Source: Nematostella vectensis
Taxonomy: Eukaryota > Cnidaria > Anthozoa > Actiniaria > Edwardsiidae
NCBI RefSeq assembly: GCF_932526225.1
Contig: NC_064047.1
Span: forward strand, 4,463,501 to 4,527,500
Direction of reading: 5' to 3'
Length of the DNA stretch: 64,000 nt
Made by a program: the position numbers and the translations under genes. The notes below the pieces were generated by a model. It saw only the letters and a program-made list of their open reading frames with translations. It had not been told where the DNA came from and did no database searches. Within the stretch, counting starts at the first letter, position 1. Each line of letters begins with the position of its first letter. Below are positions 11,996 through 24,000 of this stretch, piece by piece.

Positions 11996-12749
11996 GTGAG
12001 TTAAATAGCCTGAAGAGCAAGCACTTATTGGAGTTTCATTTACACATTTTTGCTGAAACTGACCTCAGGGAATTTTTATCACACAAACTCGGCAAAAGGT
12101 TGACACCATGAAAATCTTAACGGCAAAAAAAAAAAAAAAAAAAAAAATAGATACATGAAAAAAAGGGTTGCATGATTTAATATTAATCAGGGGGATGAAG
12201 GGTTCGTGATAGTGAAACAAATTTGCTCCATGATTCGTTAAAATTGAAATATAAAGGCCGTGATTCGTGAAATTTTATGTTTTCTTGAACCGGAATTAAC
12301 GAATTTATCTTGCGTTAATCTTGGTTTTAAAATCTCGTGAAATTCGTGAAACGTAGCTTTTGGTCTAAATAGCATTCAAAATGCTAGTTGTTTGGTAGTT
12401 AGTCTATCGTTTCTTTACTTTGTTATTTGGTATTTTCAAGGATGATTTTAAAAACTAACTCTGCCATTCGTAATTGCTACCCCATCCCCCCGTTCATCCC
12501 CCTGAATGATGGGTTTACATAACATGTATTAATATTTAGGTAATTTGTTCTTTGAGTAATAAAAAGAAAGCATTTTCTTGCAAAACATCTGCCTGCTGTC
12601 GTGTGTTTGAATGAATCTTTTGCACCTCCCCCCCTTTCCAAGCTACATGCCTCCTCCCCCGATATAAAATCTTCCCCTTGACATGTAAAAAACTTGGAGA
12701 ATACATGAAACTTGGAGAGTACATGTTCTGTACAGCATTATTTAGACAA

Positions 12750-12975
12750 GGTCGCGTCTCCAGAAGAGAGAGTGGGGACGGAAAAAAGCGCCGCTGGTAA
12801 AGTTAGTCGTTTGCCAGGCTACAAAGGGTTACAAAGGGTGTCGTTTGAAAGTGGTACTAGGTAACGCGTAGGGACAGAGATCATACGAAGAAGGAAAATA
12901 TAACCAGTTTAGGTAGAAATACGTGCTTTATTCAACACTTACAAAGCGTCATGGAGTCAAGTTATCCTATAGCCC
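12750..12975 (+). repeat. Segment shared with 53560-53775, over the DNAJC28 5' end
   Basis: Blocks such as GTCGTTTGAAAG, CGTAGGGACAGAG, TTTATTCAACACT and AGTTATCCTATAGCCC occur in the same order here and at 53.6-53.8 kb. The shared part reaches past the first possible ATG at 12951. It is either a dispersed repeat or a duplicated promoter-proximal segment of DNAJC28. Confidence 0.65.
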
Positions 12976-15900
12976 GTGGGGTAACTAGCCAGCGGTCTCA
13001 CCCTATTCGTCAAAACACGTTATGCAATATGGCCACCGTGGCTGTGCAAAACCTCTGCTTTCTACGCCACCATCTCCACTCTAAAGTGACCTACAGCATG
13101 CTTCGCTGTGCAATTGTCACTGTGAGAGCTGCCTCAAGTGCAGCAAGCCAAAAGCCGAACTTAAATGTGAGAGAATGCTACATGTTATTAGGCCTTGAAG
13201 AAGGGAAAACTGGATCGGTCGACGCGAGGGAAGCCTATCTCAAACTCGCCAAGCAGTATCACCCAGATAGGTAAAAAAGCAAAATAAAAAGAAGACATGG
13301 CCGACTTTATTCACAATGATTTCCAATGGCTAAATCACCTTATGGCTTCAGTCATTCAAGATTCTTATAGCCAATTTGATTTCTGATTGCTTCTAATTCC
13401 AACACCTCTTGGCAAGATGCTAACCAAAAAAAAAGGGCCAAATGTTACTCTGTTAGTTTTGAGTGACAGTATCCACGTAGCGACCACAAAGTGGTTGGGA
13501 TGATGAGGATAGACCCTGCATGCTTGGAGAGAAGGATGGAGTGAATAGGGAAAGGGAGTGCTTGGAGCCGGTTCTTGCAGCTGACCCCTGTTTTTTACCC
13601 TGTGCCTCTTGGCTATTGCAAGATTGCAAGAAATCCTTCCCTCTTTCTAGTCCTTTGGGCTTCCCAACAGACAGGCTAGAGTGACAGAAGCCAGAAAAGA
13701 TTTTTTGCTGAGGCTGAGAGGCTGCAAAATAGTGAATAGGGCAGAAAATGCTGGGCTAGACTACAGAATTCAGGGCTACATCTAAACTTATTTGCATTTC
13801 CATTGTATTTATTCCATCGTTCAATAGGAATCAAGGTGTGAAGTCCCATTGGCCCTGTATTCTGTAGTCCCTCCAAAAGGTGTTAGCAATTACGGCGCAA
13901 CCAGTAAAACTGTGAACACCTAAAATATGTGTGGAATGTTTATTGTCTTCTGACGAATCAGACGCGAGAATTTAGACACTGAGACTTGTTGAGACATGTT
14001 TCTAGTCGACTGTTTGAATATCTCACGAGTGATTGGTCGGAACAAACATTCCATTCATATTTCCGGTGTTCACTGTTTTCTTGGTCGGGCTGTAATAACT
14101 GTTATAACGATAAATTTTCCTGTATAGTGGAAAAAGCACAGCCGATGGCGAGAGGTTTGCCATGATAGAACATGCCTATCGTGTGGTCTTGATGAGTATA
14201 GAGGAGGGAGAGTCTGCTCAGAAGCAAGAACAACAAGCAAATTCTGATGAAGAGGACAAGTTTGACATTAGACATACTGCACCACAACACAGGTATAGCA
14301 TAGTGTTTGTTACCCAGGGGGGGGGGGGGGGCTCCCATACTAGCGTCTGATGCTGGGTGTATGTTGGTAATTTTTGTGTTTGGTTTTACCTTACATCAAG
14401 AGATTTCAAAACTATGTTTTATGTGCCATGTCTCAAGAAACAAGTTCAATTTAGGAGGCAAAAATGTGCTAAGAAATCTGTGACTTTTTCTGGGTGGCAA
14501 TAGCAACAACATAAATCAACTTATTCAGTGCTTACAAATCAACCAGAATGTTTCTTTGGGAGCCTAGTGTAATACCTAGGTGGCGCAGTTGGCAGAGTGT
14601 CGCTCTTGTGCCTGTGCCTCTCACCACAGGTTTCCCGGTCACCCTGTAGTGCCTGTGTCTCACCACAGGTTTCCCGGTCGCTCTGTAGTGCCTGTGCCTC
14701 TCACCACAGGTTTCCCGGTCGCTCTGTAGTGCCTGTTCCTCTCACCACAGGTTTCCCGGTCGCTCTGTAGTGACTGTGCCTCTCACCACAGGTTTCCCGG
14801 TCGCTCTGTAGTGCCTGTGTCTCACCACAGGTTTCCCGGTCGCTCTGTAGTGCCTGTGCCTCTCACCACTGGGTTCTGGGTTCAATTCCCCGTTCCGACG
14901 TGAGTTGAGTTAGTCGGTCTTGCCTTTGCTCCAAAGGTTTTTCACCGGGTTCTCTGGTTTTCCTCCCTCCATAAAACCAACAATTTTTGTAATCTGTGGT
15001 CAGACATTAGTTTTATGGCGGCTGCAGGGGCACCTTCCCATGTCTTAAACTCATGAATCTGCCCTCTCATAATCCAGTATCTTGCTGCAATTAGAGTGAT
15101 TACCTGCTCCAATTTTATTTAATTATTTTGTCAAAAAAGGGATTTTATTTTTTCGTCACTCTCTGGATAGCCACACTTGTAGCCATTTTTAGGCAGGCAT
15201 TGCGAAAAACGCCCGTAAGGGAGGCTACTCTCTGGAGTGAAGGGCCCAGCCATTTGTGTTTATTATGGCTTAAATTTACCACTCCTGTGATTTCTAGGTG
15301 CAACTCACTTTATTTCTTATGCATTGACAATGTCCTTATTTAGCAACATATATCTTTTTTAATAACCAGGAGATTCCTAGAGTATGGTGGCTATGGCTCT
15401 GGGACACCATCAATGCGTGAAAGGCAATTCCAACAACATAAAGTACAAAGTGCCATTGACAAAGTCTTTGAGCACAAGACCAAGCAGTTTGGGTCAGAAG
15501 AGACATCTATCGCAGCAGCAGAGAAAAGAGCAATTCGTAGAGCCAAGATTTCTGGTGCCATTGAAAGACTTGTAGAAGACCTCATCCAAGAGTCAATTTC
15601 AAAGGGAGAGTTTAAGAATCTGCCAGGGAGTGGAAAACCTTTGAAGGAAGATAAGATTGCAGATCCATATCTGGGTATGGTATGGTTTATGCTCTTTTAC
15701 AAGGGCGACAAACGGGGAGGGGCACTTGTGTCTATGAGAATTTTGGGACCACTGAGCCACCCCTGTTTTAGGAAATTGGCACAAATTAGACATCATTTCA
15801 TAAGATCACCAAAAGTTCTAAAAAATTATTGGTCTGGCTTTAGAAAGTTTATCATTCTTTTCTGTCTCAAGTCAACTCTAACAAATCTACATGTGCTTTC

Positions 15901-16494
15901 GGCCCCCCAAAAACGTGTAAAAATTAAATTTGATATTTTTTTGTTATTTTCACCCCTGCTTAATATTTTTCTGTTTTTATTACAGATTCTTCTACAAGGA
16001 GACTGAACAAGATTCTCATAGACACAGGTTATGTTCCAGAATGGATCGCATTAGAGAAAGAGATTCGGGAAGACAAAGAGATTTTACGGGAATTACTCCT
16101 GAAGAAAAGAACAAAACTTGGCCCCATGCCATTCTCCAAAGCCAGCGCACTAGTCTGGGATAGAAATCTGGACCAATTCCATGAAAGAGTGAAACTTATT
16201 AATGGAAAAATTGACAAATTAAACCTTGTGGTTCCAATAATGAACCGGCAGCAGGTCCATATGAATTATGAGAAAGAAGTTGAGAAAATCTTGACAAAAT
16301 TTGGTAATGGAGATTTTGAGTTTACTAACTCTACTGAAAGCGACTTGAATGATAGCTCTGAAAATTTTATACCTGCTGAAGCTGGTTCAAGTGCACAGCT
16401 ATTTCGCACAGTATGGAGATTGTTGCGTGTTACACTTTCTTCTTGGAATGACAGACTTTTCAAGAAGGAAAGTACTAACAGAAGAGAAAGTTAA
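12951..16494 (+). CDS. DNAJC28: DnaJ homologue subfamily C member 28 (DNAJC28)
   Basis: J-domain protein of the DNAJC28 family, an Hsp70 co-chaperone relative of poorly defined role. Exons 12951-13270, 14128-14292, 15370-15674 and 15986-16494 join in phase to 432 aa. The J domain spans about 74-130, with YHPD ending at residue 106 (the catalytic HPD) and SGKSTADGERFAMIEHAYR after the splice. The family-specific DUF1992 region covers about 219-290 (RRAKISGAIERLVEDLIQES, GSGKPL), followed by a conserved helical C-terminus (ILIDTGYVPEW, LNLVVPIMNRQQVH). The N-terminus is basic and Ser/Ala-rich, so mitochondrial import is possible (inference). The first ATG lies inside a repeated segment. The ATG at 13029 (residue 27, context AATATGGCC) may be the real start. 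AATAAA is at 16534. Confidence 0.93.
13760..13868. mobile_element. Short inverted-repeat element in DNAJC28 intron 1
   Basis: Ends ACTACAGAATTCAGGGCT and GGCCCTGTATTCTGTAGT are inverses with two mismatches. It is 109 bp and non-coding. Confidence 0.6.
13912..14073. mobile_element. Short inverted-repeat element in DNAJC28 intron 1
   Basis: Begins GTGAACACC with GTGGAATGTTT shortly after, and ends with AAACATTCCATTC and GGTGTTCAC in inverse order. It is 162 bp and non-coding, and stops about 55 bp before exon 2. Confidence 0.6.
14578..15010 (+). mobile_element. tRNA-derived SINE with an expanded internal tandem array
   Basis: An A box (TGGCGCAGTTGGCAG, from 14581) and a B box (GGTTCAATTCC, 14879-14889) frame six copies of a 39- or 41-bp unit (CTCTCACCACAGG, TTTCCCGGTCGCTCTG) at 14605-14870. 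After the B box the body continues through GAGTTGAGTTAGTCGG and CCTCCATAAAACCAAC. Normal A-to-B spacing in a tRNA head is a few tens of bases; here it is about 285, so the internal promoter is split by the array. Confidence 0.75.
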
Positions 16495-16533
16495 TTGAAA
16501 AAAATGTTATTTTATGTGATATTTATGTGTAGC

Positions 16534-16539
16534 AATAAA
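16534..16539 (+). terminator. Polyadenylation signal of DNAJC28
   Basis: AATAAA 40 bp after the stop codon. Confidence 0.75.
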
Positions 16540-17625
16540 TTCTTCTTAATGAACTTATGATCCCCATAATTCCTTGTTTTATGGCCCGAAATAGAGCCAT
16601 AAACTGATGGAAAAATTATAGGCTTTCCAAGCTGTTATACGGCATCAAAAATAGGACAATGAGACATTTATTGTATGCAATGTTTGGAGTGCCTTTTTCT
16701 CTCAGTGCAATGTGTTGCGTTGTTTTTGAGCGGAAGGTTCCAGGATGTAAGCAGACATGTGACCAGATGGGGGTGTCTGAAGGGCCTGGACCACACTCTA
16801 CTTATGTGACGAGATGAGTTCCACTCCAGTTGACCACTTTGTTGGTAGTGAAGAAGACGGTTGATTTTATGTGTGTATTTGGATAGAAAAAGTTTCTAGA
16901 TGGATCCAGTGACCTATTACCAGAGCTAAGGATACCAATTTGAACATACTACCCTTCACCCCACCCTACGTTTGTTTCTAGACACGCCCCCGGCCTATGG
17001 CCCATCAAAACAATTAGAGCTGGCGTAGCACCGTAGCTTTATGATAAAAAAGCAAAGCTGTCGAGAAGAACAAATCTCATGTCGGATTTTGTTAAATTCC
17101 CATGTTTTTTTTAGTTACACTCAGTTCTAAGGAGTGATTTTTACAAAAACCAAAATGGTAATTCGTGATTTATATCATATGACCATTGAGACAATATTGT
17201 GATTGAAACGTCTCAGAAAGAAATATTACTTTTACGTTTCTGAATTTATTCTGTACTGACTGTAAGCTTATACAACCCTCTTGCATAGGGTAAAGCAACT
17301 AAATCCCCCAGTCGGCACGTAAACATTTTCCTTCACTGGAAGTTTATTGTAATTGGATTAGGTAAAAACATGAAGATTGAATCCGCTTTATACGTGAATA
17401 ACGAAATAAGCTGATAACTATTAAATAAGCACTGTGGAATCTTAAAAGATCCGTCATCAGTTAATTAAGGGGGAAACCTCGCCTAAAGTAACCGGAATTT
17501 GGTGAGAAGAAAGTATGAACAACGATGCGTTTTTTTTCTCATTAAATAATTTAGCGCAAACGTTATGACACAAACACACATAAGCACAAGGCATTAGTAT
17601 GATATGCTTGCTAGCTTCACTAAAA

Positions 17626-17805
17626 CATAGCTGTCAACCTCGCCCTAAGGAAAAATCTTGAGAAATACAGTGAATGTATCAGAAGTACCAAGATAGCTAA
17701 TGCGGGAGAATACAGTAAATGTATGGATATTTACAAGAAAATTAGGCTTGGAAAAGGTTCAAAATCTTGAAACTCCTGCCTAATGCAGGAGAGTTGACAG
17801 CTATG
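17626..17805. mobile_element. Short inverted-repeat element
   Basis: Ends CATAGCTGTCAACCTC and GAGTTGACAGCTATG are near inverses. Internal AAAATCTTGA blocks are also mirrored. It is 180 bp and non-coding. Confidence 0.65.
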
Positions 17806-18080
17806 CTAATTATCCACGACAGTCTAGTTAAGTTGTTTACGCTATTTCTACACACCACAGAAGGGCAACTTCCGAAGCTTTACGAATTTATCCCGATTAA
17901 CTATCGACCGATTACAGTCACGTGCCTTATTGTTATGCGCAAACTCCTGTCGAACGGAACTAGTGGACTTCGATTTTCGCACAAAATGCACCTTTCTCCC
18001 CTCGTAATTTAACCTCAAAGGGGTGTTTTGACGGGAGAACAGATTGCAGGGAGTTTATTGTGTTATTTGGTAGCTGACAA

Positions 18081-21000
18081 ATGTCTAAAGTCTGCACCGC
18101 AAAGGGTGAAGACAGCGAAAAACATGATTCCGTGAAGGCATTGCAGTCTCGATTCCCGGAGTTACCATTGGACGTTATCGCAAAATTTCTATCCCAGGTT
18201 AGTCTTTACCTATGATTTATCATCGTGTTGACTAAGAAAAACCTCAACTCTTTCTGAATTCCCTTACAAATAGTGTTGTTGGTTGAAAAGTGAATGCAAA
18301 TACAAGTATTGTTTGGTGGCTGTATTTTGTAAGGGGTTTGTTTTGGGCTCGGTTAGCAGGCTGACTATTGAAATGGAAATTTTATTTCTAAATTGCGATT
18401 TAACCATTTACAATAAAATAAAAGAACCCTTCAGTTATTTCGGAGTCATTGAGAGCTCATGTGCGTGGTTTGAGGTCAAGATATGAACGTTAGTTTGGTC
18501 AACCCGAGAGACTCAACTTTATTTCCAAGTTTTTGCTGATGAAACTTATTCAGCAGACTTCCTGTTCTAACATATCTCACAAGTTTCGAGTGTATTATAA
18601 TTGGTAAAGCATTCTACAGTCCTTTAGTAAGATGTATTCAAGCTAGCAAAGCCTCACTTGTATTGGTTGTTTTGCGATCACACCACATTACGTTAATGGT
18701 AACAGAATAATAAGAAACTCCCACACAACCCACACAATGTTTATAAAAATCTTACAATTTATCATGAGCATTGTTTATAAAATAAGTTATTTAGACTTAG
18801 ATCTAACGAGTTTGTTATTATAAACCAGATGATAAATTTTCCTATGCAGCTGTGCTACATTGTGATTAATTTTGTAATGTCACAACATTAAGTTACTGTC
18901 CCATGAATACCAGAAAACAAATATTCTTATCATTGCATTAATTTGAATGTTATAGTCACACTGTATACTTAACTGCATCATGTTTATTCATCCAAGTCAA
19001 AGTTTCATCCAATTTCAGATTTTCTATGATATATAACGCCAATCCTATCTCCAATCCCGGGTAAAATGTATGGAGAAGAGTCTCATTTGTTATAAAAAAA
19101 TTTTCTTGTTATAAGCGACCATTTTGTGCACCTTCAAAATCTATCAAGATATTACAGTATACAAGCAACTTGTATCAATGCTTATAATATATTTGCGTAT
19201 TACAATTCTATTCATAGTGTACACTAAACTAATCCTACACAATTTGCCATATAGGTTGCTTCCATGCACTCAACAAAGTTTTGCTTATGGTATATTAAAG
19301 CTGAGGTATTGCTAGTTGCTTTAAAACTTGACACAAAATTTATCTCAATTTTGCAGCATGCTGGAAATCTTGAGAAGTGTATTGTAATTCTAAGCCAAGA
19401 GAGTGACAAATACCTATATGGAGAGGACGTCGTGGCTGATAGCCCCACCCCTGTACCTGTTCAACCAAGCACATCTTCAGCGGCAAGTCGACCAAATCTA
19501 TCAGCTTCTTCTGCACCTTTAGAACCCTTGTCAATCACAATACCACCGTCCAATATCACAGAACGGGCTCCTGGCTATGGTCCTCTATCTGTAATGCCAG
19601 TTACAAGACCTTTGACAATTGCCATTCCTTCATCTAGCTGTCTAAGCACTGTGTCTGAAGCTGAGGCTGCAAATACAAGACACCAATCAATAGATGCTTA
19701 TAGTCAAAGTGAGTTCTCAAAGACTACTCTCCCCCAAATTTGGGATGCCATCCCTTTTGGGAATCCTCTAACGACCCTTGTGAACTTTTACAAGCTCACA
19801 CTCATATCATTCCGAGAAGTGTGGTGTTAATGCTGTGTTAATACAGCCATCTTGATGTGTGTACCACAATATGACCTGGATGTTTAATAACACATCCCTC
19901 ACATCTGAATTTTATCAACTTCCTGTCGGCCACATAATTGTTTTTCCTTTCTCTCAAATATTTTGTCCTTTTCTAGAGCTGATTCAACATCAGCAGCAGA
20001 GACTAGAAAGAATAAAAAAAGTAAGTCAAGTTAAATTATTTGTACTGATTATGATCATAATGCTTTTCGTTTGAGTGACCGTTCTGCACATATTTTTTTT
20101 TATTTTTCACAGGAATTAGAACACGAGAGAGAGAACTTATTTAAATTACAAGTAGCTGTTCGGGAAAAAGAAGAAGAGCTGTTCCACAAGAAATACAAAG
20201 TAGCAGATAATCCAACGGTAAGGTGTAAAGTGATGGTACTACACAGTTCATTTAAAAGAAGCTTTTAAATCTCTAATTTGTGATTATCTCCATGAAAACT
20301 GTGGACCTTGGAAGCAGAATTAAGTAGAACCCTATGGTGGGACCCTAAGGGGGGGGGGGGGGGGGGGGGGGAAATCAGTTTGTCTAGCAAAGTTTTCAGT
20401 TAACAGGGCTGGTTGAAAATTTATATATAAGCTGCTTGTGGTTTTGTAATGAACCAAGTATCACTGCTATCCTTGTATTAATGGATCCACTCAAGATATG
20501 TGAAAACAAAATACTGAAAGAATTATAATCAATCAAGATTGCTATTCATGAGTAGAAAGATGAAAGTTTGAGTTATCCAGCTGTATTACTGTATTTTGTC
20601 ATTGAAAGCTCTAAAAATAGGGTAGCGCTAGTTTATAGGTTTTTGATTTCCTGTTATCCTGTTATTAAAATAACTAAAATTAGGACCAAATCCAAGGTTA
20701 ATCATATAAAATCAGTTTGAGTTTTGAGAATTTGTTCTTGGTGATTATTTCTGGTAGGAGTCTAACATTGCTCATTTGCAAGAAGAGACTGAAGTCTTAC
20801 GATCAGAAGTGGATCAGATGGCCAGTCAGATTGACAAATTAAATCATGGTGGTGAGTCTATATCTTTGTGCATAAGGAATGCCTTGTTTACTGTAAATGA
20901 TCTGGGGGTGCGCATTAAATGTGTAACCCATTGTTCTCAGTATGATAAAAAGCGGAAATCAATAAGAAAATGCGGCGATCCCGTTGTAGTTGAGAAATAG

Positions 21001-24000
21001 TCACACAATCGCTTAAAAAACATAGTAAAAAGTATTCCAAATGAAGAATAGTATCTTTAGCCTCCTCATCATTTCCTTAGCAATTAATTATGCTTCCTTC
21101 TCCATTTTCTTGTTGTACGACATGTTGGAATTTACTCGCCCAAAATAGGGGTAACTGCCGTGAACGAAGACAAGCTCGCATTCCAATGTTCCATGTGAAA
21201 ATAAGAATGTTTAGCAATGAGAATAACAATTTTACAGTTGTGCTAAGATGCGCTTGTTATGCCTAAGAGGTTCAAAGTGATTATCACCTTCACAAGCATG
21301 TAATTTGGCTTTCTCTGTGTAATCCACAAATTTCGCTAAATTTCCTGCATAATTTGGCTAAATTTTGAAAGACAAAACATTTAAGTGCACAGCTGATGTG
21401 TTCTTTTAGGGTTCTTAACTCTATTTCTCGTAAAAAAAAGAGAGATATTCTACGTAAGAGTGCGATATTTCAAACTGAATTTTGAAAACAAAATGACTAG
21501 GCGTTCTTTGCTAAACCAGGAAGGCCTAGGACTAATGATAAAATACCTTTTTTTAATTGGCTGGTGGCTAGGAGCCAATGAAAACTCGCCCAAGATATTT
21601 TCATTTACAGTATTGTACATTACTTTTTTTTTGACAATGTGCATTCTTGTTTGTACTATGTTGCACTTCACTCCTCTTAAAAGTGTATACATTTTTTAAG
21701 TTCGATTTGCAGTATCCAATTGATTCTATTTACAAGGAAATGTCAGAACAAGTTAAGACAGTATCCAATGCATCTCAACAAATAGAAATTACCACTTTTA
21801 CCTTGGCCAACATTTAGATGTAAAAACCTGTCTCAGTTCTTGTTGTATTATGATTATTCAAATGTTTAGTCACACAGCCTTTAAATGAAGCCACAAACTG
21901 TTTTTATAAAGTGAATCGTCCTGTCAAAAAACCAGTGGGTCTCTTCATGTTCAACTCATTCATTGAGCAGGGATGGCAGAGGTTGAGGGGCTATTTTGTG
22001 TGGATGACGTTTGTTTGCATTTAAGCTAAAGGATGCAAGCAAATTCAATTGATTGCTGTGCCTTGGTCCCCCTCCTCCCCACCCACCCCTCCCCCACACA
22101 TTTGGGACTGCTCCACCACCCCTGTTGAGAATGCATAAAATTAGATAAAACCTAAGATTGTTTAGTTTGTGAATTTCTTTACCAATCAAAATGATTTAAA
22201 ACTTCCTTTATTACCTTTCACAGCAAGTCCACCACTCGGCATTATCAATCCCCAGCAGGATGTCTACCAGTTTCCTACTCCTCTGCCGCAAAGCAACCAT
22301 TACCACCAGGGAGGTAAGTTGACTAACTGTACGCGCCTTGTGGTTGTATACTGTTGAATGACAAAACATTGTTGTCAACCGGCTTAGCAACTACTTGACA
22401 AGCCCACATGTAAGCATGTATTAACCACAGCATAACCTAGCTCAGAAGTTGATTAAATGTGCATGCCTTGAGGTTGTTTATAGTAATGACTGCAGGATTC
22501 TTGCATTCTGCACTGATTTTCCCCACTCAAAACTTTGATAATTGTGCAATATAAATGCAATAAATTAAATTATAGATAGATCTTAAGGTGAAAAGTATGA
22601 CAGAAATGGCTTATCATTCTATAGCCGCTTACAGCACCAGGATGAAAGTAATATTTCAAAGATTTTGCTAAAAGCTGCCTCATTAAAAATAGTTACAAGG
22701 TATTGTGTTTACTCTCACTTAAAAAATCTAACACTATTGCCAACCTTATTACCGTAGGTATAAAATGAGCTAATTTCAAACATTTGTTGTCTGTACATCT
22801 TGATAAGAAATGCATACAAATATGAGCTGAAATTAGTTAACTTTTTAAATGTGTTGATAGGCCGGCATCAAATGAGAAAGAGCTTAAGTTTTCTGTAAAT
22901 GTGAGCTGCAATTAGTTAACTTTTTTAATATTGTTAGGCCGGCATCAGATGAGAAAGAGCTTAAGTTTTCTGTAAATGTGAGCTGCACTTAGTTAACTTT
23001 TTTAATATTGTTAGGCCGGCATCAGATGAGAAAGAGCTTAAGTTTTCTGTAAATGTGAGCTGCACTTAGTACCCTTTTTGATATTGTTAGGCCCGCATCA
23101 GATGAGAAAGAGCTTAAGTTTTCTGTAAATGTGAGCTGCACTTAGTTAACTTTTTTAATATTGTTAGGCCGGCATCAGATGAGAAAGAGCTTAAGTTTTC
23201 TGTAAATGTGAGCTGCAATTAGTTAACTTTTTTAATATTGTTAGGCCCGCATCAGATGAGAAAGAGCTTAAGTTTTCCACGAGATCCAGGTGTTCTGCAC
23301 TATGGTCCGCCTCATCGGCAACACCCTCCATATCCTGTCCAGCAACCACCATACCCTGTGAATGGGATGCCTGGGGCAATGCCCATGCCGCCATGGATAC
23401 CACCGTATAATGCCCATCATGGTGGGTATTTTCTCCCATAAACAGCTTTCAATCACCACAAACCACCACAACTGGAGAGGGGAGGGGAATTTATCTAGGC
23501 CATAAAGAATAACTTATCAGCAAAGGGGTAAAAGTAAATAGGTTGTTTACCATTTATTTGGAAATTCCAGAAAGAGGTCCCAGTTTTTCTGGGATGCAAT
23601 AATGGTAAGAAAAAGTTTCATATATTCCAGAATTTCTGGGGTGAGTTATGTACCATTTGCATCTATCCAGAAATTCTACTTTTGGGGTTCTGGGGAATAA
23701 TAGTGGCTGATGGGGGCCTCTATGTAAAACTGCAAATGGTACATCATTTTGCAGAATTTTTGGTATCCCTGGTGAAAGTGGACTACTTCTAAAGCAACTC
23801 CACATTTTCCGGAAATTTTCCAGTGGGAGGAATAGGGTGTATGCACCATTTACAAAATAACCAGAAGTACCAGAATTTCCGATTAAATGGTAAACAACCA
23901 TATGTATCTCTGCCAAACATGGGGGTCTTTATACCCTCTCCACCCTAGCCCTACATAGGAGCTTTTTGCTGGCTGTATTCACAACAACCTGTTATCATTT

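Larger units (their letters stand above)
11478..12950. other. 3' flank of the receptor gene and DNAJC28 upstream region
   Basis: This stretch holds the receptor AATAAA signal (11818-11823), a small family A inverted-repeat element (11919-11995) and a run of about 22 A at 12125-12146. A segment from about 12750 is shared with 53560-53775. No coding exon is supported. Confidence 0.6.
16495..18080. other. Intergenic region between DNAJC28 and the TAB-like gene
   Basis: It contains the DNAJC28 polyadenylation signal and one inverted-repeat element (17626-17805). An 81-codon open stretch at 17767-18012 overlaps that element and has no recognisable content. No clear TATA box precedes 18081. Confidence 0.6.

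Noticed and set aside
13676-13876. 66-codon minus-strand frame in DNAJC28 intron 1
   Set aside because: It spans an inverted-repeat element and shows no family content.
17767-18012. 81-codon open frame before the TAB-like gene
   Set aside because: It overlaps an inverted-repeat element and has no recognisable features or splice context.
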